Shown here: in pieces, positions 8,284 through 16,725 of the stretch
Layout: every line of letters starts with the position of its first letter
Position numbering within the stretch: position 1 is the stretch's first letter
NCBI RefSeq assembly: GCF_001278075.1
Contig: NZ_CP011340.1
Coordinates: 5,022,001-5,086,000, forward strand
Reading direction: 5' to 3'
Source of the DNA: Streptomyces pristinaespiralis
GTDB taxonomy: Bacteria; Actinomycetota; Actinomycetes; Streptomycetales; Streptomycetaceae
DNA: 64,000 nt
Notes under the pieces: generated by a model
The model's input: only the letters and a program-made list of their open reading frames with translations
Databases searched by the model: none
Told to the model about the DNA's origin: nothing
Position numbers and translations under genes: made by a program

Positions 8284-8301
8284 GCGAGTCACTTGACTCG
8301 C
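8284..8301. promoter_or_regulatory. Operator 1 for the TetR/SDR pair
   Basis: GCGAGTC-ACTT-GACTCGC, a perfect 7-4-7 inverted repeat extended by one more matched base on each side (GGCGAGTC...GACTCGCC, 8283-8302). It lies 25 bases upstream of the TetR start. The same half-sites with a different 4-base spacer recur 47 bases to the right, which is the pattern expected for a TetR operator pair. Confidence 0.7.
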
Positions 8302-8330
8302 CACTGTGCAGATGTTTACGTGAAAGGGAG

Positions 8331-8348
8331 GCGAGTCGCACGACTCGC
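8331..8348. promoter_or_regulatory. Operator 2 for the TetR/SDR pair
   Basis: GCGAGTC-GCAC-GACTCGC, the second perfect 7-4-7 inverted repeat, with half-sites identical to operator 1 at 8284-8301. It is 60 bases before the SDR start and so can block the rightward promoter, while operator 1 can block the leftward one. Confidence 0.7.
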
Positions 8349-8407
8349 ATTCGGTCGACGGGAGCACTCCCGTCGGCGTCCTTCCGTTCCCGCATGGAGA
8401 AGCACTC

Positions 8408-9166
8408 ATGGAGACAGGCGAGATCGCATTGGTGACCGGCGGCAATCGCGGGCTGGGCCGAGCCACGGCCCAGTCGCTGGCCCGGCACGGGCTGCGCGTC
8501 ATCGTCACCTACCGCGGCGACGCTCAGGAGGCCGAGGAGACGGTCAAGAACGTCCAGGAAATCGGCGCCACGGCCGCCGCACTGCAGCTGGACATCAGCG
8601 ACGTGGCTTCCTTTCCCGCCTTCGTCTCCCACCTGGCCGCGCAGTTGGAGCGCTGGGACGCGACCCGGCTGGACGTCCTGGTCAACAACGCTGGGGTCGG
8701 GCTGTTCGGACCACTGGAAGCGGTCACGGCGGACGACTACGACGCGGTGATGGACACCAATGTGCGCGGCACGTTCTTTCTCATCCAGGCGCTTGCACCC
8801 GTGCTGGTCGACGGGGGGCGGATCATCAACGTCTCATCCTCTCTCAGCCGCCACACCAGTGCCGGCACCTCGGTCTACTCGGCTTCCAAGGCGGCGGTCG
8901 AGGCCCTCAGCCGGACATTGGCCGTGGAGCTGGGGGCACGCAAGATCCGCGTCAACGCCATCGCGCCGGGGCCGACCGCCACCGACTTCAACGGCGGCGC
9001 CATGCGGGACGACGCGCAGATGCGCGAGGGCCTGAGCGCGCAGACCGCGCTCGGCCGCGTCGGCGAACCGCAGGAGATCGGCGACGCCATCGCCGCGCTC
9101 GCCTCCGAGGACCTGCGATGGGTCACCGCCCAGCGCCTCGAAGTGTCCGGCGGCGCCCTGCTGTAG
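8408..9166 (+). CDS. SDR family oxidoreductase
   Basis: 252 residues of the classical short-chain dehydrogenase/reductase type. The Rossmann nucleotide loop is TGGNRGLG at residues 11-18, the NNAG motif follows VLVNNAGVG near residue 95, and the catalytic set is Ser (INVSSSLSR), Tyr and Lys (SVYSASKAA, YxxxK). APGPTATDF follows the active site as usual. A preference for NADP is plausible from the basic residue after the glycine motif (NRG). The substrate is unknown. GGAG lies nine bases before ATG 8408. It is divergent from a TetR gene, with two matching operators between them, so induction by a small molecule that may also be the enzyme substrate is likely (inference). Confidence 0.9.
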   Translation: METGEIALVTGGNRGLGRATAQSLARHGLRVIVTYRGDAQEAEETVKNVQEIGATAAALQLDISDVASFPAFVSHLAAQLERWDATRLDVLVNNAGVGLFGPLEAVTADDYDAVMDTNVRGTFFLIQALAPVLVDGGRIINVSSSLSRHTSAGTSVYSASKAAVEALSRTLAVELGARKIRVNAIAPGPTATDFNGGAMRDDAQMREGLSAQTALGRVGEPQEIGDAIAALASEDLRWVTAQRLEVSGGALL

Positions 9167-9379
9167 GTACCCCCGCCCACCCCGTGTGTCCCGCCCCTCA
9201 CCTGGCAGAACCGGGAGGTGGCACAGTGAGCCGTTTCCAGCCTGACGGTGCTGGCCGCGTGTCGGACAGATCGGTGGAACGACGAAGCTCCTGGTAGACG
9301 GGTTCTCGACCAAGATTTCGCTGCCCGGCGAGGGGAGATCGGGACCCGACGGCGTCGGCTGACCGCCAACCGTCAGGCT

Positions 9380-10118
9380 CTCCTTGCCCTGGCCCGACGT
9401 TCGGCGCTTCGTCGTCCAGCTGGAGAACAAGACCACCGCGGCCACCGCCAAGGAATCGCACCGGGTGCTGCGCACCGCCCTGACGGCGGCCTGCCGCGAG
9501 GAGCTGTCACCCGCAACGTGGCGAGCCTCGTCGAGCCGCCGCGGGCAAAGTCCCGGGAGATGAGTCCGTGGTCCCTCGACGAGACGCTGGACTTCCTCGC
9601 TGCCGCTCGAAAGGACCCGCTGTACGCGGCCTTCGTCCTCGCCATCGCCATGGGCCTGAGGCGGGGCGAGATCATCGGTCTCCGCTGGGTCGACGTCGAC
9701 CTGGACAAGCGCGTGCTCTACGTCCGCCAGCAGACCCGGCGTCGGCGCGGCGTCCTCTACAACGACGACCCCAAGGGCCGCCGCCGCCAAGCTGCGCGCG
9801 GGGGAGCCGTGGGATGAGGGCGGCTATGTCTTCGCCACCCGGAACGGCCGACCGGTCGAGCCGCGCAATGTGTACCGGTCCTTCACCCGGGTCGCCGACT
9901 CTGCCGGCCTTCGCGTCATCCGGCTGCACGATGCCCGGCACGGCTGCGCCACCCTGCTCACTGCTGCCGGGGTCGCTCCTCGCGTCGTGATGGAGATCCT
10001 CGGGCACAGCCAGATCAGCATCACCATGGACGTGTACACGCACGTCGTCCAGGACACGCAGCGCGAGGCGATCAGTCACATGGACCGCCTGCTCAAGAGG
10101 CCGCCTGGCCGTGAGTGA
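9380..10118 (+). pseudogene. Tyrosine site-specific integrase, frameshifted and internally deleted
   Basis: Pieces of one phage-type integrase lie in three frames. First (about 9390-9507) is a core-binding segment, RRFVVQLENKTTAATAKESH. A one-base loss near 9508 shifts to VTRNVASLVEPPRAKSREMS and the catalytic domain with the first Arg in MGLRRGEIIGLRW (about 9655-9690). Near 9785 the text jumps from DDPKGRRR to KLRAGEPWDEGG in another frame, and the beta-hairpin region expected between them is missing, so there is a second frameshift and a deletion. The last part (9850-10118) carries HDARHG (His-x-x-Arg), LGHSQIS and the tyrosine in TMDVYTH. The gene cannot make a full enzyme. It ends 72 bases from the 3' end of tRNA-Arg, the usual place for such integrases. 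Confidence 0.85.
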
Positions 10119-10128
10119 CCGCCCCCGT

Positions 10129-10151
10129 TGATGTCAAAAGCTGATGTCAAA
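10129..10151 (+). repeat. Paired TGATGTCAAA direct repeat, right copy
   Basis: TGATGTCAAA at 10129-10138 and again at 10142-10151, a 13-base period, immediately after the integrase stop. It matches in word and period the pair at 7374-7395, 2.7 kb to the left. A role as integrase arm sites is inference. Confidence 0.55.
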
Positions 10152-10182
10152 GGCCCCGGACCATGATCGGTCCGGGGCCTTT
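10149..10182. terminator. Bidirectional terminator (tRNA-Arg / integrase)
   Basis: A perfect 14-base stem: AAAGGCCCCGGACC, six-base loop, GGTCCGGGGCCTTT. The A-tract on one side and T-tract on the other let it work for both strands: for the tRNA-Arg transcript (leftward, eight bases after the 3' end) and for the integrase remnant. Confidence 0.8.
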
Positions 10183-10189
10183 GCGCTGG

Positions 10190-10262
10190 TGCCCCCGGCA
10201 GGATTCGAACCTGCGACACCCGCTTTAGGAGAGCGGTGCTCTATCCCCTGAGCTACGAAGGC
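10190..10262 (-). tRNA. tRNA-Arg (anticodon CCT)
   Basis: Read on the minus strand it folds as a 73-base cloverleaf: acceptor GCCTTCG pairs with CGGGGGC (two G-U pairs), D arm GCTC...GAGC, anticodon stem CCGCT/AGCGG with loop CTCCTAA giving anticodon CCT, variable GTGTC, and T arm GCAGG-TTCGAAT-CCTGC. Discriminator A is followed by an encoded CCA (10187-10189). tRNA genes with an encoded CCA next to an integrase are common integration targets. The gene-free 287 bases upstream (10263-10549) should hold its promoter and include a C-rich tract near 10496-10545. Confidence 0.97.
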
Positions 10263-10549
10263 GTGGATCTCGGCCGAGATCCGGCGACTAGCCTAGCGGA
10301 TAAGGGATACGCCCTGGCAACATTCGCGTTTACGCAGGTCAGAGGCGTTCTGGCATGACATGTGAGCACGGCGGGTCCGCCCGCCCCGGGCCGGGCGTAC
10401 GGCCGGCAGTGCCCCACCCCGGGCGGGTGGGGAAGCAGCCCGCGGCCCCGCGCCACCTCCCGCACCCCGCCCGGCCTGCGAGCGCCGCGCCCGGTCCGCG
10501 CCCCCTCCCGCCCCCCGCCCCCGCCCCCGGCCCCGGAATCCCGGCCCGT

Positions 10550-12382
10550 TCAGCCCGAGGCGTACAGCTCCTCGATGTCCGCCGCGTACGCCTTCACGAT
10601 CGCGCCCCGTCGCAGCTTGAGTGACGGCGTCATCAGGCCGTCGTCCATGCTGAACTCGTTCGGGAGGATCCGGAACGCCCGGATCGACTCGGCCCGGGAC
10701 ACCGCGCTGTTCGCCATGGTCACGGCCCGCTGGATCTCCGCGTGCAGTTCCTTGTCGATCGTCGCGCCCGCGGGGAACGACAGCTGCTTTCCGCGCAGTT
10801 GGTACCAGTGCCTGGACGCCTCCGGGTCGAGGGTGATCAGGGCCGCGATGAAGGGCCGGTTGTCGCCGACGACCAGGCACTGGGAGATCAGGGGGTGCCG
10901 GCGCAGCCGGTCCTCCAGGATCCGGGGGCTGACGCTCTTCCCGCCGCTCGTGACGATGATGTCCTTCTTGCGTCCGGTGATCACGAGGTAGCCGTCGTCG
11001 AGCCATCCCACGTCGCCCGTCGCGAGCCAGCCGTCGCGCAGGACGGACCCGGTGGCCACCGGGTCGTTGTGGTAGCCGGCGAAGACGACGTCGCCGCGGA
11101 CCCAGATCTCCCCGTCCTGGGCGATGTGCACAGCGCAGCCCGGCAGCGGTCTGCCGACGGTGCCGAACCGGGGGCGCCCCGGCGGCTGGCTGGTCACCGC
11201 GGCGGTGGTCTCCGTGAGCCCGTACCCGTCGTGGACGGTGATCCCGGCGCCGTCGAAGAACAGGCCGAGCTCCCGGTCGAGGGTCGAGCCGCCGGACGTG
11301 GCGTGCCGGACCCGGCCGCCCAGGACCGCCCGCAGCCGCCGGTACACCAGGCGGTCGTAGAGCGCGTGCCTGGCCTTGAGCATCCGTCCCGGCCCCGGCC
11401 CCTCTCCGGTATCCCGCCGCTGCACCTCCTCGGCGTAGCGCACCGCCGTGTCGACGGCCTTGTCGAACAGCTCGCCCCGCCCGGCCTGTTCGGCCGCCCG
11501 GCGCGCCTTGTTGAAGATCTTCTCGAAGATGTACGGCACGGCGAAGACGTAGGTCGGCCGGAAGGACGCGAGGGCGGACAGCAGCGCGTCGGGCGTGAGG
11601 TCGGGCTGGTGTCCCAGCCGGACGCCGCCCCGCATACAGGCCACCTGCACCATCAGCCCGTAGATGTGCGACAGCGGCAGGAAGGCGAGGATGCACGGCT
11701 GCTCGCCCGGCTCGGCGAGGATGTCCTTCCAGCCCGTGTAGAGGGTGTCGCACTCGACCGCGAGGTTGGCGTGGGTGATCACGCAGCCCCTGGGCTGCCC
11801 GGTGGTGCCCGACGTGTACGTGATGGCGGCGACCGACCTCGGCCCCACCGCCCGGCGGTGACGGTGCACCACCGTCTCCGGGACGTGCCGGCCCCGCTCC
11901 GTCAGCCGCTCGACGCAGCCCGAGTCCAGCTGCCACATCGCGCGGAGCAGCGGCAGCCCGTCGCAGGCGGCCCCCACCGTCATGGCGTGGTCCTCGTGCT
12001 CGACCACGATGGCCACCACCTGGGTGTTCGACAGGATCCAACGGACCTGGTCCGCGGAGGAGGTGGGGTAGACGGGCACGACCTCGGCGCCTATCGACCA
12101 CAGCGCATAGCTGAACAGGGTCCACTCGTAGCGGGTCCGCGACATCACGGCCACCCGCTCGCCGAGCCGTATGCCCTCGGCCAGCAGGCCCTTCGCCAAC
12201 CCCACCACCTCGTCCCGGAATCGGGACGCGGTCACCGGGACCCACTCGTCGCCGCCCGGCCCACCGGTGCGCCGGGACAGCTGTAACAGCTCGGGGGTGC
12301 GCTCGGCCACTTCGAACACCGAGTCGGCAAGGCTCCCCGTCGCCAGGGTCTCCACCAGCGGCGGAAGGCTGAAGTCGCGCAA
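10550..12382 (-). CDS. AMP-dependent long-chain fatty-acid--CoA ligase (FadD15-type)
   Basis: About 610 residues of the ANL superfamily. Motifs seen: ATP-binding YTSGTTGQPRG at about residue 189, GYGLTETTAAVT (adenylate-binding), LRDGWLATGDVGWLDDGYL with the catalytic-hinge Asp, and ITGRKKDIIVTSGGKSVSP before the C-terminal subdomain. These fit membrane-associated long-chain acyl-CoA synthetases of the FadD15 group. It activates a fatty acid with ATP to acyl-AMP and then acyl-CoA. The start used is TTG 12382, where the family sequence (LRDFSLPPLVE) begins and a G-rich Shine-Dalgarno sits five bases upstream. An ATG at 12451 would add 23 residues. A 12-base word (GCGCAAAGTACC) is repeated at 12377 and 12434, exactly 57 bases apart, suggesting a small tandem duplication at the 5' end. 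Confidence 0.85.
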   Translation of the reverse strand: MRDFSLPPLVETLATGSLADSVFEVAERTPELLQLSRRTGGPGGDEWVPVTASRFRDEVVGLAKGLLAEGIRLGERVAVMSRTRYEWTLFSYALWSIGAEVVPVYPTSSADQVRWILSNTQVVAIVVEHEDHAMTVGAACDGLPLLRAMWQLDSGCVERLTERGRHVPETVVHRHRRAVGPRSVAAITYTSGTTGQPRGCVITHANLAVECDTLYTGWKDILAEPGEQPCILAFLPLSHIYGLMVQVACMRGGVRLGHQPDLTPDALLSALASFRPTYVFAVPYIFEKIFNKARRAAEQAGRGELFDKAVDTAVRYAEEVQRRDTGEGPGPGRMLKARHALYDRLVYRRLRAVLGGRVRHATSGGSTLDRELGLFFDGAGITVHDGYGLTETTAAVTSQPPGRPRFGTVGRPLPGCAVHIAQDGEIWVRGDVVFAGYHNDPVATGSVLRDGWLATGDVGWLDDGYLVITGRKKDIIVTSGGKSVSPRILEDRLRRHPLISQCLVVGDNRPFIAALITLDPEASRHWYQLRGKQLSFPAGATIDKELHAEIQRAVTMANSAVSRAESIRAFRILPNEFSMDDGLMTPSLKLRRGAIVKAYAADIEELYASG

Positions 12383-12662
12383 AGTACCCCCTTGATGAGC
12401 CACCGCCGCGCCGTGTTTCGCGGCGGGGCAGGGGCGCAAAGTACCGGCCATTCACGTGGCTGCCTAGGGTCTTGACCCGTCTCGCTCGCATGCGCGAATA
12501 AGTCCGGGTTCCGACAGTACGTCGGGAGTGGGACACCGGTCGGCGGCCGAGGCGGACGGGCCGGTCGGGAGGGCGGGGCAGGAGGGCGGCCGGCGCTTGA
12601 CGGGGTCCGAGGAGCGGCATAGCGTCGCGGACGTACTGAGCATGCGCTTAGGAAGGCCGCCC

Positions 12663-14345
12663 GTGTCGCACTCGTACCCCGAAGCCTCCCTCACCGCTCC
12701 CGGTGCTCCCTTCGAAGTCGTACGGGGCGAGGACGGCGGGCTGATCTACGCGAACGGGCCCCGCACCCTGCTGGAGTTCGTCGAGGCGACGTGGGCGTTC
12801 GGGGACCGGCCGTTCCTCGTGGCGGAGAGCGGGACGTACACGTACGGGGAGTTCTTCGCCGCCGCCTCCGCCCTGGCCCGGCGGTTCGCGGACGTCTACG
12901 GACTGCGGCCCGGGGACCGGGCGGCCGTCGCGATGCGCAACCACCCCGAGTGGCAGATCGCCTTCTGGGCGGCGCAGCTCGCCGGCCTCGTCGCCGTCCC
13001 GCTCAACGCCTGGTGGACCGAGGAAGAGCTGACCTACGCGCTGGACGACTGCACGCCGCGCGTGCTGCTCGTGGACGGTGAGCGGCTGCCGCGCGTCGAG
13101 GAGTGGCGCAAGCGCAACGGCGTGCGCTGCGTCGTCTTCCATGACGACGCACACCGCGAGGGACACGGCGACGGGCCTGCGGACGGCGGTGTCGAGCGGT
13201 ACGAGGACCTGGCCGCGCCGGACCCGCTCGCCGCGCCGCCCGCCGTCGACGTCGCCGCGGAGGACGACGCGACGATCATCTACACGTCGGGAACCACCGG
13301 CCGCCCCAAGGGCGCCGTCGCCACGCACCTCGCGCAGGCCGGTGCCGCCCTGCACCCCCGCTACCACGCGGCGGCGGCCGCGCTGGCGCGCGGTGAGCTG
13401 CCCGGGCAGGGGCCCGCGCCGGTCGTCCTGATGACGTTCCCGTTCTTCCACGTGGCCGCGTTCACCACGCTGTACTCGATGATGGGCGTCGGCGGGACGC
13501 TCGTACTGATGCGGAAGTGGGACGCGGAGAAGGCGCTCACGCTGATCGAGGAGCACGGGGTCACGCACTACTCGGGCGTGCCGACGACGGCGCTCCAGCT
13601 CCTCGACGCCGCCGAGCGCACCGGCTCCGGCCTGACGACGCTCGCCCACCTCAGCACGGGCGGCGCGGCCGCCCCGCCCGATCTGGTGACCCGGCTGACC
13701 GCCCGCTACGGGCACCGGATCGAGCCCCGCAGCGGTTACGGACTGACCGAGACGTGCGGAGGTGTGCTGGCCAACTCCGGGGAGGCCTACCGCGGCGACC
13801 CTCGCAGCGTGGGCCGGCCTTCGCCCGCCACCGAGGTGCGGATCGCCGGAGCGGACGGTGAGCCGCTCCCCGAGGGCGCGGTCGGCGAGCTGTGGCTGCG
13901 CGGGCAGTCGCTCGTACGCGGCTACTGGCGCGACGAGCCGGCCGGCGCGGCCGCCTTCCAGGACGGCTGGTTCCGGACCGGGGACCTCGCGACGGTGTGC
14001 GAGGGCCGCGTCCGGATCGTCGACCGGATCAAGGACATGGTGGTCCGGGGCGGCGAGAACGTGTACTGCGTCGAGGTCGAGGCGGTGCTGCACGACCATC
14101 CCGACGTCGCCGACGCCGCGGTGCTGGGCGTGCCGCATCCGGTACTGGGCGAGGAGGTCGCGGCCGTCGTCCGGCCTCGTGCCGGCGCCACGGTCACCGC
14201 CGAGGAGCTGCGGGAGTACGTCGGCGGGAAGCTGGCCGCCTTCAAGGTGCCCGCCCACGTCCTGCTGCGGGACGAGCCGATCCCGCGCAACCCGACGGGC
14301 AAGATCCTCAAGAGGGTCCTCAGGGAGACGCTTCGGAGCGCGTGA
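12663..14345 (+). CDS. Class I adenylate-forming enzyme (acyl-CoA synthetase)
   Basis: 560 residues with the full ANL motif set: IIYTSGTTGRPKGAV (P-loop), PRSGYGLTETCGG, DGWFRTGDLATV, RIVDRIKDMVVRGGENVYCV and the C-terminal catalytic lysine in RNPTGKILKRV. The protein lacks an extra domain and resembles medium/short-chain or aromatic acyl-CoA ligases of the FadD3/feruloyl-CoA-like group more than the neighbouring long-chain type. Substrate is unknown. GTG 12663 is preceded by GGAAGG with a six-base gap; starting earlier (12642) is possible but leaves no Shine-Dalgarno. It is divergent from the FadD15-type gene across about 280 bases and converges with the protease gene, overlapping its end by 26 bases. 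Confidence 0.88.
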   Translation: MSHSYPEASLTAPGAPFEVVRGEDGGLIYANGPRTLLEFVEATWAFGDRPFLVAESGTYTYGEFFAAASALARRFADVYGLRPGDRAAVAMRNHPEWQIAFWAAQLAGLVAVPLNAWWTEEELTYALDDCTPRVLLVDGERLPRVEEWRKRNGVRCVVFHDDAHREGHGDGPADGGVERYEDLAAPDPLAAPPAVDVAAEDDATIIYTSGTTGRPKGAVATHLAQAGAALHPRYHAAAAALARGELPGQGPAPVVLMTFPFFHVAAFTTLYSMMGVGGTLVLMRKWDAEKALTLIEEHGVTHYSGVPTTALQLLDAAERTGSGLTTLAHLSTGGAAAPPDLVTRLTARYGHRIEPRSGYGLTETCGGVLANSGEAYRGDPRSVGRPSPATEVRIAGADGEPLPEGAVGELWLRGQSLVRGYWRDEPAGAAAFQDGWFRTGDLATVCEGRVRIVDRIKDMVVRGGENVYCVEVEAVLHDHPDVADAAVLGVPHPVLGEEVAAVVRPRAGATVTAEELREYVGGKLAAFKVPAHVLLRDEPIPRNPTGKILKRVLRETLRSA

Positions 14346-15609
14346 TCCGCACCCGGTGGACACCGTCCTCGTCCGCGTCGAGCACCGAGATGCGTATGCC
14401 GTTCTCGCGGTCGGTGAAGGACTCGCCCGGCCGGTAGGGGGCGTCGGACAGTTCCGCGTGGATGTTGGCGCCCCGGGTGCAGCCGCCGCTGTCGCGGTCG
14501 CTGTCGGAGACGGTCACCGGGCCCTGCCCGGTGTCGACGTCGGACTTCACGCGGTAGATGAGCACCCCCGGCTCGCACACGTGGTCGTCGTTCCCGGCCC
14601 TGGTGCGGACCTCCACCGCGTAACCGGTGCTCTCGTCCAGTGGCACGACCGCCATCTTGGAGCCGCCGCGCGTGGCGAGCGGGGTGAGGGTGTACTCGGT
14701 CGTGCCGGGCGCGGCGGCGCAGCCGATCTGGCTGTTGTCCAGCCAGCCGAGCTTCCACTTGTGCCAGCCGAGCAGGTCGTTGTTGGCCCCCCAGTCCTCG
14801 GACATGATGTCCCAGTGGCCGACCGCGCCGCCGCCGCTCGCGGTGTAGAGGTCGGGCAGCCCGAAGACGTGGCCGTTCTCGTGCGGCAGGACCCGGTAGC
14901 CGGTCTCCGCGTACGACCCGGAGCCGTCGTCCTGGCGGCTGTAGACGAAGGACGTGTTGGAAAGCGGTACGCCGTCGGCGACGGGCGCCGCCTCGTTGCC
15001 GGAGAAGGTCACCGAGAGCACGGTGTCCAGCGCGGACGGACCGGCGTTCGGGGTCACCAGGACGTTGACGAGGTCGTACTGGGTGAAGTCCACCTCGGGG
15101 TCGGCGACGGAGATCAGGTCCTCGACCAGCTGCCGGTATCCCGGTTCGTACGGTGAGCCGCGCTCTATCCCGTAGGCGGCGAACGGCATCGGCATCCGCA
15201 GCCAGTCGGTGACGGGGGCGTCCGGCCGGTAGCTGAGCCGGCCGTACGAGCTGGTGGCGAACCACTGGGAGGTCTGCGGGAAGAACTCCGCGAGCCGGTC
15301 GAGGGCGGAACCGCTGCCCTTCGCGTCCGGGAAGTCGATCATCAGGTTGAGGGCGCGGACCACGCCGGTGGAGCGGGTGTAACCGGCGGGGGTGGGCAGG
15401 CCCTCCGACATCTGGACACCGATGCCGGACGCGATGCGGCAGGGGCCGAGCCCCACGGCGTCGGGCGCGGCGCTCGGCCCGGGATAGACCCGGTCGGGGG
15501 CCGGGTTCGTCGAGCTCGCCGTGGTCAGGGCGGCCAGCGCCAGGGCCGCGGAGGCGGCGAGTGAGGCGAGCCTGCCGCGTCTGCGTATCCGGTGGCGGGT
15601 CTGCTCCAT
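14320..15609 (-). CDS. Secreted M6 family metalloprotease (immune inhibitor A-like)
   Basis: 429 residues. The start is a signal peptide with basic n-region (RHRIRRRGR) and hydrophobic core (LASLAASAALALAALTTA), cleaved near residue 34. The zinc site is LPHENGHVFGLPDLY, HExxH at 243-247 with HENGH, followed by the M6-type GLPDLY. The usual downstream WDIMSEDWG and LGWHKWKLGWL segments are present. M6 peptidases are secreted zinc endopeptidases that degrade host or environmental proteins. The C-terminal end has a small beta-rich region with paired cysteines. The last 26 bases overlap the end of the convergent acyl-CoA ligase gene. ATG 15609 gives a complete signal peptide. Confidence 0.88.
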   Translation of the reverse strand: MEQTRHRIRRRGRLASLAASAALALAALTTASSTNPAPDRVYPGPSAAPDAVGLGPCRIASGIGVQMSEGLPTPAGYTRSTGVVRALNLMIDFPDAKGSGSALDRLAEFFPQTSQWFATSSYGRLSYRPDAPVTDWLRMPMPFAAYGIERGSPYEPGYRQLVEDLISVADPEVDFTQYDLVNVLVTPNAGPSALDTVLSVTFSGNEAAPVADGVPLSNTSFVYSRQDDGSGSYAETGYRVLPHENGHVFGLPDLYTASGGGAVGHWDIMSEDWGANNDLLGWHKWKLGWLDNSQIGCAAAPGTTEYTLTPLATRGGSKMAVVPLDESTGYAVEVRTRAGNDDHVCEPGVLIYRVKSDVDTGQGPVTVSDSDRDSGGCTRGANIHAELSDAPYRPGESFTDRENGIRISVLDADEDGVHRVRITRSEASP

Positions 15610-15768
15610 GCGATCGCCTTCGGGTCCGCGGCAGCAGGCCGGGCCCTGTCTGCGCTCCGTTCGAACAGCCTGTGTCGGGCGGTGGCGGTGCGCGCGTCGG
15701 GTGGTCCGATCAGGGGGTTTTCCCGACGGAAGGCATATGTGGCTCAGGTCACATCAAGGACGGGAAAT

Positions 15769-15791
15769 AACCGGGGATCGTTTCCCCGTTT
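15769..15791. promoter_or_regulatory. Operator A of the TetR-MFS unit
   Basis: AA-C-CGGGGA-TCGTT-TCCCCG-T-TT. The inverted repeat has arms CGGGGA/TCCCCG around five bases (15772-15788), and outer AA/TT two bases further out. An identical arrangement occurs 40 bases downstream at 15809-15831, with a different spacer. Confidence 0.65.
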
Positions 15792-15808
15792 GAACCCGTG
15801 TCTCCAAT

Positions 15809-15831
15809 AAACGGGGACACGGTCCCCGGTT
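15809..15831. promoter_or_regulatory. Operator B of the TetR-MFS unit
   Basis: AA-A-CGGGGA-CACGG-TCCCCG-G-TT: same arms, same five-base gap and same outer AA/TT as operator A. Both sites lie 140-200 bases upstream of the TetR start, consistent with autoregulation of a tetR-MFS transcript. Confidence 0.65.
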
Positions 15832-15971
15832 GGGGGCCGCGGGACCACCCGGGACTTCGGAGCAGAAGTTCCGGACCGCCGGCAGAGGCCTACAGGCCCA
15901 CCCCGACACCCGGACCCCGCCGGCCCCGACCACCCGAAGACGGAACACGGAACACGGAAGGAAGTGGAGTC

Positions 15972-16613
15972 GTGAGCATCGCCGCCGAAACGCGCCGCCC
16001 GCCGCGCCCCCGGGCGGACGCCCTGCGCAATCGCGAGCGGATCGTGTCGGCCGCGCGCGAGATGTTCGTCGAGTTCGGGCCGGATGTCCCGCTCGACGAG
16101 ATCGCCCGCCGTGCGGGCATCGGCAACGCCACGCTCTACCGCCACTTCCCCGACCGTGCGGTACTGATCCGCGAGGTCGTCCTCTCCGTCCTGTCCCGCA
16201 CCACGGAGCAGGCGGACGCAGCGGCGGCCGAGGAGACCGACCCCTTCGCGGCACTGCGCCGCTTCGTGCACGTCGCGGCCGACGAGCGGATCGGGGCCCT
16301 GTGCCCCATGCTCTCCGGCGCCTTCGACACCGACCACCCCGACCTGCACACCGGCCGTGATCGACTCGACGCGGCCGTGCGCGGCCTCGTCGAGGCGGCG
16401 CAGGCGGCAGGCCGGATGCGCACCGACGTCGCCGTGGGCGACTTGATGGTGGCGCTCTCCCAGCTCACCCGGCCACTGCCGGGCACCGCGTGCCCGAACA
16501 TGGACCGGTTCGTCCATCGTCATCTTCAGCTGTTCCTGGACGGACTCGAGGCGCCCGCGCGCTCCGAGCTGCCCGGCGCGGCCGCGACCCTGGAGGACCT
16601 GCGCACCACGTGA
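15972..16613 (+). CDS. TetR family transcriptional regulator of the adjacent exporter
   Basis: 213 residues. The helix-turn-helix region is LRNRERIVSAAREMFVEFG, DVPLDEIARRAGIGNATLYR and HFPDRAVLIREVVLSV. The rest (about 80-213) is the ligand-binding domain with a typical TetR-C end (NMDRFVHRHLQLFLDGL). GTG 15972 is preceded by GGAAGTGGAG. A MFS drug exporter follows 112 bases downstream on the same strand, and the paired CGGGGA-N5-TCCCCG sites lie upstream of this gene. The likely scheme is that the regulator represses its own operon and releases it when a substrate of the pump binds. Confidence 0.9.
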   Translation: MSIAAETRRPPRPRADALRNRERIVSAAREMFVEFGPDVPLDEIARRAGIGNATLYRHFPDRAVLIREVVLSVLSRTTEQADAAAAEETDPFAALRRFVHVAADERIGALCPMLSGAFDTDHPDLHTGRDRLDAAVRGLVEAAQAAGRMRTDVAVGDLMVALSQLTRPLPGTACPNMDRFVHRHLQLFLDGLEAPARSELPGAAATLEDLRTT

Positions 16614-16725
16614 CGCCGTGACTCCTCCCTACCTCCCGCACTCCTGAGCCCTTTTCCGCGCACCGGGTGACCTTCCGTCACCCGGCGACGCGTCACCTCC
16701 CGTTACCCATTAGGTGGCCAGACCC

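Noticed and set aside
10550..14345. Start of a polyketide or nonribosomal peptide cluster suggested by two acyl-activating enzymes.
   Set aside because: No carrier protein, ketosynthase, condensation domain or tailoring set is nearby; both look like stand-alone acyl-CoA ligases.
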